Below are positions 28,695-36,737 of a DNA stretch of 64,000 nt, in pieces (within the stretch, counting starts at the first letter, position 1; each line of letters opens with the position of its first letter). Origin of the DNA: Pilimelia anulata (GTDB lineage Bacteria > Actinomycetota > Actinomycetes > Mycobacteriales > Micromonosporaceae); contig NZ_BMQB01000001.1 in NCBI RefSeq assembly GCF_014647895.1, forward strand, positions 558,001-622,000, written 5' to 3'. The notes beneath the pieces are model-generated. The model was given only the letters and a program-made list of their open reading frames with translations. It made no database searches and was not told the DNA's origin. The position numbers and the translations under genes are program-made.

Positions 28695-30645
28695 CCGAGG
28701 TCGCCGTCAGCGTCACCACGCCGGTCTCCGCGGCCTGCGCCGTCGCCCCGACCGCGACCCGCACCGGCACGCTGCGGCCGAAGGCCGCCGTCGCGAGCGC
28801 GTTGGGCAGCACCGCCCGCCAGCCATCCCCGGCGACCGAGGCGGTCAGTTTGTACACGTCGGACTGCAACTGGGCCGCCACGTCCTCCGGGTGCTTCCCG
28901 CCGGCGACGTACCGCCCGGTGTTGGCCAGGTCGAACGTGCACGCCACCCCGGCGCCGGTCGGCGAGCCGTCGCCCGGTACACCCGCCGACAGCGTGACGC
29001 CCCGCGTGCTCGGCCCGCTGCCGTCCAGCGAGCGCACCGCCACCGCGTACCGGACGGTGCCGTCGGCCGCCCGCTGCACGTCCAGCACGTAGAAATGGAG
29101 CTTGTTGCTCTTGTCCACGTACTCGTACTCGCTGTTCGAGCGGGTGCCGGCGTGCAGCAGGGCGTCGGAGAGCTGGCGGTAGTCGCCCATGGTGATCTTC
29201 TGCGGGGTGCCGTCCGGCCGGTAGAAGTCGATCATGTTGATGTCCTCCGGGTGGGCATCGACGACCCACTGGAAGGGGGCGCTGTCGGCGTTCTTGGTCT
29301 TGCTGAGCAGGACGCCGGAGTCGGGGGTGAACGAGTCGGGACCGACCCGGCCGATCACCTCGACGGTGTAGTTGTTGAACCCGCCGCCGTCGCAGCGCGG
29401 GTCGGCGGCGATGCTGCACGACGGCGCGTTGTCCCGGTTCAGGGCGATGTTCAGGCCGGTCAGGCCCGTCGGGCCGGCGGGGATCGCCCGGGCGGTGACC
29501 TCGGCGACGACGATGCCGGAGTCGGCCAGGGCCTCGCGGGACAGGCGCAGTACGTTCTGCTCGCCGACCAGCTTGATCTTCATCTTGTCCCGCAGGGTGT
29601 GCAGGGAGCCCAGGGCGCCGCCGGCGGTCGGCGGGATCCGCCAGCGGGTGTGCGGGCCGCCGGGGCCGTTGAAGGTGCCGCGGGACATCATGCTCCAGAT
29701 GCCGGTGTACGCGCGGCGCAGCGGCGTGCCGTACGGGTTGTTGTAGTTGTCGCCGATGCTCAGCAGGTGGCTCAGCTCGTGGGCGAACGTCGCCATCCCG
29801 GAGCTCTCCGCCTGGGTCGACGAGGTGCCGCCGGCGTTGGGCCAGATCGCCGCGGCCGCCTTCCACGAGGTCCAGTCGACGTAGCGGGTCGCGGACCAGG
29901 TGCGGCCGCCGCCGGGCGGGCCCCATGCCCGCGGTACGTCCTCCCTGCTCTTGAACATCATCTGGCCGAACTCCTGCCAGGTGGACGACTCGTCCTGGCC
30001 GGCGGAGAGGATGAACGACATCTCGTACTTGCGCGCCTCGGCCTCGCCGACCGCGCGGCGCCAGGCGCCGAGGCCGTCGGCGCGGATGTCCCGGCCGCAG
30101 CGGTCGCCGGCGGGGCAGGCGCCGGGGTTGAAGCCGTCGATGCCGTACTCGTGCGCCTTGCCCGGCATTTTGTACGGCCCGAAGGCGGTCAGCTCGACGC
30201 CGTACCGGCCCTCGGAGTCCTGCATCCAGTATTCGTGCAGGGTGCGGCCGCGGTTCAGCTCGTTCGGCCGGTTGAGGAAGTCGCGGTAGAAAGCGGCGAC
30301 CCGGTCCCGCGGGATGTTCGCGGCGGTCGCCTGCGGGTTGCCGAAGACGTCCGACCGCGGCGGCAGGGTCGCGGTGAACGGCTGGTCCGGGAAGTCCAGG
30401 GTGACCAGCGCGATCCTGAAGTTGCGGATCGTGCCGCGGCGGGCCGGGTCGACCCGGGGCGTGTTCGGGATGGGCTTGTAGTCGTCCCGGGTCATTGTGT
30501 CGGGGTTCTGCCAGTGCTGCGGGTCGAGTACCGCGAACGGGTCGGCGGCGGGCGCCGCGGCCGCGGCCGGTACCCCGAGGGTGCCGATCAGGGTGGCCGT
30601 GATCGCGACGATCGGCCCGGCGCGGCGGGCTGCTGGTGGGTGCAT
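28645..30645 (-). CDS. Secreted M6-like metallopeptidase
   Basis: 666 residues. The signal peptide (ARRAGPIVAITATLIGTLGVPAAAAA) is followed by a long catalytic region. HELSH at 289-293 is the zinc motif, followed by LLSIGDNYNNPYG in the position where M6/InhA-type peptidases have the third ligand. DFPDQPF and GVELTAFGPYKMP upstream also fit. The C-terminal part (about 500-666: VTLSAGVPGDG..., CTFDLANTGRYVAGG) looks like an extracellular beta-domain of the NPCBM/NEW3 or PKD class. It probably degrades proteins outside the cell. Only about 28 bases of leader separate it from a strong hairpin, so it depends on transcription from upstream or from a promoter inside that hairpin. Confidence 0.8.
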   Translation of the reverse strand: MHPPAARRAGPIVAITATLIGTLGVPAAAAAPAADPFAVLDPQHWQNPDTMTRDDYKPIPNTPRVDPARRGTIRNFRIALVTLDFPDQPFTATLPPRSDVFGNPQATAANIPRDRVAAFYRDFLNRPNELNRGRTLHEYWMQDSEGRYGVELTAFGPYKMPGKAHEYGIDGFNPGACPAGDRCGRDIRADGLGAWRRAVGEAEARKYEMSFILSAGQDESSTWQEFGQMMFKSREDVPRAWGPPGGGRTWSATRYVDWTSWKAAAAIWPNAGGTSSTQAESSGMATFAHELSHLLSIGDNYNNPYGTPLRRAYTGIWSMMSRGTFNGPGGPHTRWRIPPTAGGALGSLHTLRDKMKIKLVGEQNVLRLSREALADSGIVVAEVTARAIPAGPTGLTGLNIALNRDNAPSCSIAADPRCDGGGFNNYTVEVIGRVGPDSFTPDSGVLLSKTKNADSAPFQWVVDAHPEDINMIDFYRPDGTPQKITMGDYRQLSDALLHAGTRSNSEYEYVDKSNKLHFYVLDVQRAADGTVRYAVAVRSLDGSGPSTRGVTLSAGVPGDGSPTGAGVACTFDLANTGRYVAGGKHPEDVAAQLQSDVYKLTASVAGDGWRAVLPNALATAAFGRSVPVRVAVGATAQAAETGVVTLTATSVSDPTKTASGECRVRR

Positions 30646-30672
30646 CGGAAACGTCCTCCGGGGTGGGGGAGC

Positions 30673-30725
30673 GGCCCCGGGGCGCTCCCTGTGTGCGGTT
30701 GAGGAGGCGGGAGCGCCCCGGGGCC
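30673..30725 (-). terminator. 17-bp perfect hairpin in front of the metallopeptidase gene
   Basis: GGCCCCGGGGCGCTCCC (30673-30689) and GGGAGCGCCCCGGGGCC (30709-30725) are perfectly complementary, 19-nt loop, no T tail. It may terminate, stabilise the 3' mRNA end or attenuate entry into the downstream gene. Confidence 0.65.
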
Positions 30726-30728
30726 CGG

Positions 30729-30766
30729 CCCGGCCGGCTCCGCCTTCGGGGACGGAGCCGGCCGGG
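30729..30766 (-). terminator. 14-bp hairpin after the second metallopeptidase gene
   Basis: CCCGGCCGGCTCCG (30729-30742) pairs perfectly with CGGAGCCGGCCGGG (30753-30766), ending four bases from the stop of the gene at 30771. It stands in tandem with the hairpin at 30673. Confidence 0.7.
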
Positions 30767-30770
30767 CGGG

Positions 30771-31994
30771 TCAGCCGGCGACCGCGTTGCCGTAGGTGGC
30801 CCTGACGGTGTAGTTCTCGCCGTCCTTGCTGCGGACCTCGAATTTGACCTGGTTGGCGCTGTCGGTGAAGGTGCTCACCTCGCCGGCGCCGACGTCGTAC
30901 GTGCCGTCGTTGAGGTTGTTGCCGCCGCAACTGCTGCTGGGGTGGGAGTCCATGACCCGGACCGGTCCGGAGCCGCTGGCGGTCTTCGAGTCGACCCGGT
31001 ACACGAGGACCCCGGTGTCGCAGCTCGCCGTGTTGACGCCCTGCTTGGTGCGGACCTCGGCGATGTAGGCCGTCGAGTTGCCGTACCGGACGACCACCGC
31101 CTTGGTGCCGCCGGTCGTCTCGTTGGGCGTCAGGACGTGCTCGCTGCTGGTGTTGCGGGTGGCGACGCAGCGGAGCTGGTCGTCGTCCAGCCAGCCGAGC
31201 TTCCACTTGTGCCACGCGAAGTGGTCGGGGGAGGGGCCGTTGATGCTGCTCTGGATGTCCCAGCCGCCGGTGTAGGCGTAGCCGCCGGAGCCGCCGTACA
31301 GGTCGGGGAGGCTGATCGTGTGGCCGCCCTCGTGGATCAGCAGCTTGGCCTTGTGGCTGCCCCAGTCCGTGCCGAGGATGGCGCCGGTCTTGATGCTCTT
31401 GCCGTCGAGGGTGACCCCGTCGAACTGGGCGTACGAGCGGCTGGTGCCGCTGTGCATGTAGAAGACGATGTCGATCTGGGAGAAGTCGAAGTCCCGGTCG
31501 GCGCGGCGGGCGGCGTCGCCCCACACGGACGGGATGCCGCGGTCGGCGACGACGTCGCCGAGCCGGTCGGGGTCGGCCGCCCGGTCGTGCCGCCGCAGCT
31601 CCCGCTCGCCCGCGGGGGAGAGGGAGACGGGCTTCTTGTGCGGTACGAGGGTGAGCTGGTAGCGGCCGAACGAGGCGGTGCGGTACCACTCCTCGGCCGC
31701 CTTGAGCCGGTCGTACTCGGCGTCCATGTTCCAGCCGCCGCTGAACAGCAGCGCCGCCCTGCGCGGGCCGACCGGCTTGGGGAAGGAGTTCCAGTCGGTC
31801 GGGCCCTCGTGCAGGAAGCCGCCCGGGGCGATCCGGCAGGCCGTCACCGGGTCCGCGGCGTGGCCGCCGGACGTCGGGTCCGCGGCGGCGCCGGCGCCGG
31901 GCACCGCGGCCAGGGCGACGCCGGTCGCCGCGGCCAGGGCCAGGTGCAGTACCGCGCGGACCGCTGCCGCGGGCTGTCGTCTGGTGATTCGCAT
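30771..31994 (-). CDS. Secreted M6-family metallopeptidase
   Basis: 407 residues. A twin-Arg-containing signal peptide (MRITRRQPAAAVRAVLHLAL, then an Ala-rich core) precedes the catalytic domain. HEGGH at 221-225 followed by TISLPDLYGG is the M6 (immune inhibitor A-like) zinc motif with the downstream Asp. GILGTDWGSHKAKLLI before it and GWDIQSSING after it are consistent. The C-terminal region is beta-rich. It lies downstream of the PucR-type regulator, and its start is 60 bases from a ~98-bp element shared with the S15 peptidase gene, so the two are probably regulated together. Confidence 0.85.
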   Translation of the reverse strand: MRITRRQPAAAVRAVLHLALAAATGVALAAVPGAGAAADPTSGGHAADPVTACRIAPGGFLHEGPTDWNSFPKPVGPRRAALLFSGGWNMDAEYDRLKAAEEWYRTASFGRYQLTLVPHKKPVSLSPAGERELRRHDRAADPDRLGDVVADRGIPSVWGDAARRADRDFDFSQIDIVFYMHSGTSRSYAQFDGVTLDGKSIKTGAILGTDWGSHKAKLLIHEGGHTISLPDLYGGSGGYAYTGGWDIQSSINGPSPDHFAWHKWKLGWLDDDQLRCVATRNTSSEHVLTPNETTGGTKAVVVRYGNSTAYIAEVRTKQGVNTASCDTGVLVYRVDSKTASGSGPVRVMDSHPSSSCGGNNLNDGTYDVGAGEVSTFTDSANQVKFEVRSKDGENYTVRATYGNAVAG

Positions 31995-32053
31995 GCCAAC
32001 CTCCGGGGGCGCACGCGCCGGCGCTCGGGGAAGGGGTGGGCGACCGGGTGCGT

Positions 32054-32151
32054 GACGTGGGGATATCTATGACGATCGTTGTCCTCGGGGGCCGGTCGAT
32101 CCACCCACAGGTGTCGGAAGGTCGCCCGGTGCGGCCGCTACAGCCGTGGGA
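32054..32151 (-). promoter_or_regulatory. Shared upstream element, copy A
   Basis: About 98 bases nearly identical to 42384-42487. Blocks in common include GACGATCGTTG, CCACCCACAGGTGTCGGAAG and CTACAGCCGTGGGA. It contains an ACGATCGT palindrome and CACCTGTGGGTG. It lies between the stop of the PucR-type gene, which it overlaps by 14 bases, and the M6 peptidase start. I infer a promoter/operator region. Confidence 0.75.
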
Positions 32152-33451
32152 AGTGGACGCTGCCGGGGCGGTAGGCGCCGGAGAGCCGGCCGACCTTCAG
32201 GGCCAGGTGCAGGCAGAGCCGCTCGGCGCCGTTCTTGAGGTCGGCGCCGAGGAGCTGCTCGGCCCGCTGGAGCCGGTAGTACAGGGACGTCCGGTGCAGG
32301 TGCAGCCGCTTGGCCGCGGCGTCCGCGTTGCCGGCCAGGTCCAGGTACGTCTCCAGGGTCTCCAGCATCGGCCCGTGCGCCGGGTCGGGGAACATCCGCT
32401 CCACCTGCGGGTGCACGCTGATCTCGCCGTGCCGGGCCGCCATGATCGCCGGCAGGGCGCGGTAGACGCCGAGGTCGGCCCAGCGGGCGATCGGGCCGAG
32501 GTCCGGCTGGACCGCGGCGACGCGCAGCGCGAGCCGGGCGCGGCCGTACGAGGACAGGGCGTCGTCCAGCGCGTCGGCCGGGCCGCCGACGCCGATCAGC
32601 ACGTCGTCCACCGCGCCGTCCTCGCCGGTGGTCCGGGCGATCTCGGCGCGCAGCCGGGCCGCGGTCTCCTCGACCGTCGGGTACCCGGCGCACTGCGCGG
32701 TCACCAGGATGGCCCGGTCGTGCTGGGCCAGGTGCAGCGAGCCGCGCGGGCCGCCGAACCGGGCGGTCGCCACCAGCGCCTCCTCCAGCAGCACCTGCAA
32801 CTCCGCCGGCCGCGCCCGGGCCCCGACCGGCTGGCCGATCAGCACCGCGACCGGGGTGCCGTCGACGAAGTACCCGTCGTCCAGGAACGCCGCCGCGGCG
32901 GCCACCTGCGCGGTCCGGTCGGTGGAGAGCAGGTCGCGGACCCAGGCGGCGACCCGGTGGCCGGCGGTGTCGTTGGTCCGCAGCTCGCGGAACATCTCCA
33001 GGGTCAGCTCGCCGCACGCCTCCTCGGCGACCGTCACGTCGGCGCCGGTCAGGGTGCCGTCGCGGTCCAGGAACCAGACGTACCCGAGCAGCATCCCGCG
33101 GTGCCGGACCGGCACGCACAGCCGCGGCCACATCCGCAGGTCGGGGTAGGCGGGGGTGCGGACCGCGCCGGTGGCGCGGCCGATGCCGAAGTGCTGGAGC
33201 CGGCTCATCACCTCCGGGTCGGTCCGGCGGTTCAGGATGGACATCCGGCGCACGTCGTCGAGGTTCCCGTCGTGCGCGCTGTGCACCATCACCCGGTGCT
33301 GGTGGTCCTCGATCATCGCCGGGCGGGCGAGCCGGGCGGCGAGCGCATCCACGGCCTCCTGGAGGCTGAGCGGCCGACAGCGGTGCCGTACGTCCGCGCC
33401 GGGTTCGGCGGGACCGTCGGCGGGTGGGTTGCCGCGGTGGGGCTTGTTCAT
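32138..33451 (-). CDS. PucR/CdaR-type transcriptional regulator
   Basis: 437 residues. The N-terminal half is a GAF-like sensor region (RPAMIEDHQHRVMVHSAHDG, then LCVPVRHRGMLLGYVWFLDRDG). The middle has a GGDEF-like degenerate region. The C-terminus carries the PucR helix-turn-helix NADAAAKRLHLHRTSLYYRL (about 384-403). Such factors often control catabolism of purines, amino acids or proline-related compounds. It stands downstream of the hydroxyproline operon and upstream of two metallopeptidases on the same strand, so it is the natural candidate regulator of both. ATG 33451 has AGGTGA eight bases upstream; a TTG at 33496 is a weaker alternative. Confidence 0.85.
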   Translation of the reverse strand: MNKPHRGNPPADGPAEPGADVRHRCRPLSLQEAVDALAARLARPAMIEDHQHRVMVHSAHDGNLDDVRRMSILNRRTDPEVMSRLQHFGIGRATGAVRTPAYPDLRMWPRLCVPVRHRGMLLGYVWFLDRDGTLTGADVTVAEEACGELTLEMFRELRTNDTAGHRVAAWVRDLLSTDRTAQVAAAAAFLDDGYFVDGTPVAVLIGQPVGARARPAELQVLLEEALVATARFGGPRGSLHLAQHDRAILVTAQCAGYPTVEETAARLRAEIARTTGEDGAVDDVLIGVGGPADALDDALSSYGRARLALRVAAVQPDLGPIARWADLGVYRALPAIMAARHGEISVHPQVERMFPDPAHGPMLETLETYLDLAGNADAAAKRLHLHRTSLYYRLQRAEQLLGADLKNGAERLCLHLALKVGRLSGAYRPGSVHFPRL

Positions 33452-33527
33452 GCGTGTGGTCACCTGACTTCTCGTACGGTTCTCCCCCTCGGCCAAGGCG
33501 CGTGGCTCGTCGGACGTGGTACACCGG

Positions 33528-34826
33528 TCACTGCGGACCGGAGATCTGGATGGTGCGGCTGCGGGTGTAGAAGGCGGCGGCGGCCTTGCCCTGCTCCTTG
33601 CCGCCGTACCCGGAGTGGCGCTCGCCGCCGAACGGCAGGTGGAAGTCCACCCCGGTGGTCGGCATGTTGACCTTGACCTGGCCGGACTCGCAGCGGTCCA
33701 CGTACCGCAGCGCGGCGTCGAGGTCGCCGGTGTACAGCGAGGTGACCAGGCCGTAGTCGGTGGCGTTGGCCAGGGCGATGGCCGCGTCGGCGTCGGCGGC
33801 GGCGGTGAGGGTGCAGATCGGGCCGAAGACCTCCTCGCGGTGCAGCCGGCTGGCCGGGTCGGTGACGACGGTCGGGCGGACGTACCAGCCGGCGCCGTCG
33901 AGCGCCCGGCCGCCGGCCGCGACCACCCGCCGGCGCGCGTTCTCGTCGATCACCGGGCCGACCGCGGTGGCCGGGTCGGCCGGGTCGCCGACGGCCAGGT
34001 CGGCGACCGCGGCGCGCAGCGCGTCGGCGAGGTCGGCGCCGACGGCGATGACCCGCTTGGTCGCGGTGCACTTCTGGCCGGCGAAGGCCATCGCGGCGGC
34101 GGCGATGTCGGCGGCGGCGGCGCCGAGGTTCGCGTCCGGCAGGACGATCGTCGCGGACAGGCCGCCCATCTCGCACTGCGCCGGTACGCCGCGGGCCGCC
34201 GCCGCCCCGGCCACCCAGCGGCCGACCGGGCCGGAGCCGGTGAACGACACCGCGTCGGCCGTGCCGACCAGCACCCGGCCGACGTCCGCGCCGCCCGGCA
34301 CGACCGCGCACAGGCCGGCGGGCAGGTGGTCGGCCGCCAGCTCGGCCAGGCGCAGCGCGCAGGCGGTGGCGGCCGGGGCGGGCTTGAGGACGACGGCGTT
34401 GCCGAACGCCAGCGCCGGCGCCGCCTTCCACACCGGGATCGCCAGCGGGAAGTTCCACGGGGTGATCAGCCCGGCCACCCCGCGCGGGCGGCGCACGGTG
34501 AAGGAGAGCCGGCCGGCGTACGTCTCGCCGATCGGGTCGTACGCCTGCTGCGCGTAGTACCGCAGGATCGCTGCGGCGCGCTGCACCTCGGCCCGCGCCT
34601 CGGTGACCGGCTTGCCGACCTCGCGGACGATGAGCGCGGCCAGGTCGGAGGCGGCCACCGCGTCGGCGAGCCCGGCCAGCGCGGCGGCCCGGGCGGCGGG
34701 CTCGGCGGCCGCCCAGTCGCGCTGGGCCGGGCGGGCCCGGCGCACGGCCGCGGCCGCGTCGCCCTCGCCGACGGTGACGACCACGTCGTCGGGCCGCTGC
34801 GGCGAGGTGGAGGAGACGGGGTTCAC
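33528..34826 (-). CDS. Aldehyde dehydrogenase (2-oxoglutarate semialdehyde dehydrogenase type)
   Basis: 432 residues. WNFPLAIP (124-131), NAVVLKPAP, FTGSGPVG, CEMGGLS with Glu219 and FAGQKCTATKR with the catalytic Cys253 are intact. The protein is about 45 residues shorter than usual, with an abbreviated N-terminus. In this operon it should oxidise 2-oxoglutarate semialdehyde, the product of the DapA-type deaminase, to 2-oxoglutarate with NAD(P)+. GTG 34826 overlaps the stop of the racemase-type gene (GTGA). It is the last gene of the operon. Confidence 0.88.
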   Translation of the reverse strand: MNPVSSTSPQRPDDVVVTVGEGDAAAAVRRARPAQRDWAAAEPAARAAALAGLADAVAASDLAALIVREVGKPVTEARAEVQRAAAILRYYAQQAYDPIGETYAGRLSFTVRRPRGVAGLITPWNFPLAIPVWKAAPALAFGNAVVLKPAPAATACALRLAELAADHLPAGLCAVVPGGADVGRVLVGTADAVSFTGSGPVGRWVAGAAAARGVPAQCEMGGLSATIVLPDANLGAAAADIAAAAMAFAGQKCTATKRVIAVGADLADALRAAVADLAVGDPADPATAVGPVIDENARRRVVAAGGRALDGAGWYVRPTVVTDPASRLHREEVFGPICTLTAAADADAAIALANATDYGLVTSLYTGDLDAALRYVDRCESGQVKVNMPTTGVDFHLPFGGERHSGYGGKEQGKAAAAFYTRSRTIQISGPQ

Positions 34827-35824
34827 AGGACGAATCCGTTCGGGAAGGGGTCGGTGGGGTCGAGCAGGTACTGGGCCGTGCCGGTGAGCCAGGCCCGCCC
34901 GGTGATCGTCGGGATCACCGCCGGCAGCCCGCCGACCGCGGCGGTGCGCAGCAGCGTGCCGGTGAACCGGGTACCGAGCAGCGACTCGTTGACGTGCCGC
35001 TCGCCGACGGCGAGCCGCCCGCGGGCGTGCAACTGCGCCATCCGGGCCGACGTGCCGGTGCCGCACGGCGACCGGTCGAACCAGCCGGGGTGGATGACCA
35101 TGGCGTTGCGGGAGTCGCTGCCGTCCGCGCCGGGCGCGACGAGCTGGACGTGCTTGCAGCCGGTGATCGCCGGGTCGGTCGGGTGGGTCGGCGGGCGCTG
35201 GGCGTTGATGGCGTCCAGGATGGCCAGGCCGGCGGACAGCATCCGGTCCTTGTTCGCCCGGTCGAACGGCACGCCCAGGTCGGCGACGGGGAGGATGGCG
35301 TAGAAGTTGCCGCCGTACGCCATGTCGTAGCGGACGGTGCCGCGGTCGGGGACGGTCACGGCGGCGTCCAGTTCGAGGACGAACGCCGGTACGTTCTCGA
35401 TCGTGACCGCCGCCGCGCGGCCGTCGGCGACCGCCACCCGGGCCTCGACGAGCCCCGCGGGGGTGTCGAGCCGGACCACGGTCTCCGGCTCCCGGACCGC
35501 GACCATGCCGGTCTCCACCAGGACGGTGGCGACGCCGATCGCGCCGTGCCCGCACATCGGCAGGCAGCCGGACACCTCGATGAACAGCACCCCGACGTCG
35601 GCGTCCGGCCGGGTCGGCGGCTGGAGGATCGCCCCGCTCATCGCGGGGTGGCCGCGCGGCTCGTGCACCAGGAACCGGCGCAGGTGGTCCAGGTGCGCCG
35701 TGAAGTGCGCGCGCCGGTCGGCCATGGTGGCGCCGGGGATCACCCCGACCCCGCCGGTGATCACCCGGGTCGGCATGCCCTCGGTGTGCGAGTCGACGGC
35801 GTGCAGGCAGCGGATCGAGCGCAC
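34823..35824 (-). CDS. 4-hydroxyproline 2-epimerase (proline racemase family)
   Basis: 333 residues. The two catalytic cysteines are present as MCGHG (Cys91) and SPCGTGT (Cys254), so the enzyme is an epimerase rather than the Cys/Thr 3-hydroxyproline dehydratase variant. VDSHTEGMPTRV at the N-terminus and YGGNFYAI are family blocks. It should convert trans-4-hydroxy-L-proline to cis-4-hydroxy-D-proline, the substrate of the dehydrogenase encoded upstream. The start is GTG 35824, four bases after the DapA-type stop. A proline racemase role is less likely in this gene context. Confidence 0.9.
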   Translation of the reverse strand: MRSIRCLHAVDSHTEGMPTRVITGGVGVIPGATMADRRAHFTAHLDHLRRFLVHEPRGHPAMSGAILQPPTRPDADVGVLFIEVSGCLPMCGHGAIGVATVLVETGMVAVREPETVVRLDTPAGLVEARVAVADGRAAAVTIENVPAFVLELDAAVTVPDRGTVRYDMAYGGNFYAILPVADLGVPFDRANKDRMLSAGLAILDAINAQRPPTHPTDPAITGCKHVQLVAPGADGSDSRNAMVIHPGWFDRSPCGTGTSARMAQLHARGRLAVGERHVNESLLGTRFTGTLLRTAAVGGLPAVIPTITGRAWLTGTAQYLLDPTDPFPNGFVL

Positions 35825-35828
35825 GGCG

Positions 35829-36737
35829 TCAGCCCGGGATCAGCGCGTCGAGCGCGCGGCGCAGGTCGGCGTCCAGCGCCGTGAGCTGCTCCGGCGACAT
35901 CGGGCCGCGCGGCGGGCGGCACGGGCCGCCGTACCGGCCGACCAGGTCCATGCCGCGCTTGATGGCCTGGACGAACTCCGTCCGCGAGTCCCAGCGGAAG
36001 GCGGCCACCAGCGGCTCGTACAGCGCCCGCGCCTCCACCGCCCGGCCGGCCCGGGCCAGCTCGAACAGGCGCACCGACTCGGCCGGGAACGCGTTCGGGA
36101 AGCCGGCGAACCAGCCGGTCGCCCCCATCAGCAGGGATTCGAGGGCGACGTCGTCGGCGCCGGCGACGACGGCCAGGTCGGGGGCCAGCTCGCGGATCTC
36201 CAGGACCCGGCGCACGTCGGCGGAGAAGTCCTTGACCGCGACGACGTTGTCGATGGCGGCCAGCTCGGCCAGGACCGCCGGGGTGAGGTCCACCTTGGTG
36301 TCGACCGGGTTGTTGTACAGCATCACCGGCAGGCCGACGCCGGCCACGGCGGCGAAGTGCGCGACCAGCTCCCGCCGGTTCGCCCGGTACATGGTCGGCG
36401 GCAGGCACAGCACGCCGTCGGCGCCGTCCTCGGCGGCGATCTCCGTCCAGTGCCGGGCCTGGTGGGCGCCGACGCCGTGCACGCCGACCACCACCACCCC
36501 GGTACCGGCGACCGCCTCGACGGCCGTGCGGGCCACCAGGCGGCGCTCGGCGTCGGTCAGCGACGAGTACTCGCCGAGGGAGCCGTTGGGGCCGACGCCC
36601 CGGCAGCCGTTGTCGATCAGCCAGCGGCAGTGCTCGGCGTACCGGTCGAGGTCCGGCCGCAGCCCGGCGGGGGCGGTGCGGTCGGCCGTGAACGGCAGCG
36701 CCGTCGCCACGATGACGCCGTCGAGTCGTTCGGTCAC
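35829..36737 (-). CDS. DapA-type 1-pyrroline-4-hydroxy-2-carboxylate deaminase
   Basis: 302 residues, a class I aldolase-fold lyase. VGPNGSLGEYSSLTDAER (48-65) is the substrate loop, MLYNNP holds the conserved Tyr141, and VVAVKDFSAD has the Schiff-base Lys169. DapA-family members next to hydroxyproline epimerase and dehydrogenase genes deaminate and dehydrate pyrroline-4-hydroxy-2-carboxylate to 2-oxoglutarate semialdehyde; true DapA would be expected in lysine operons. GTG 36737 overlaps the stop of the preceding flavoprotein gene. Confidence 0.88.
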   Translation of the reverse strand: MTERLDGVIVATALPFTADRTAPAGLRPDLDRYAEHCRWLIDNGCRGVGPNGSLGEYSSLTDAERRLVARTAVEAVAGTGVVVVGVHGVGAHQARHWTEIAAEDGADGVLCLPPTMYRANRRELVAHFAAVAGVGLPVMLYNNPVDTKVDLTPAVLAELAAIDNVVAVKDFSADVRRVLEIRELAPDLAVVAGADDVALESLLMGATGWFAGFPNAFPAESVRLFELARAGRAVEARALYEPLVAAFRWDSRTEFVQAIKRGMDLVGRYGGPCRPPRGPMSPEQLTALDADLRRALDALIPG

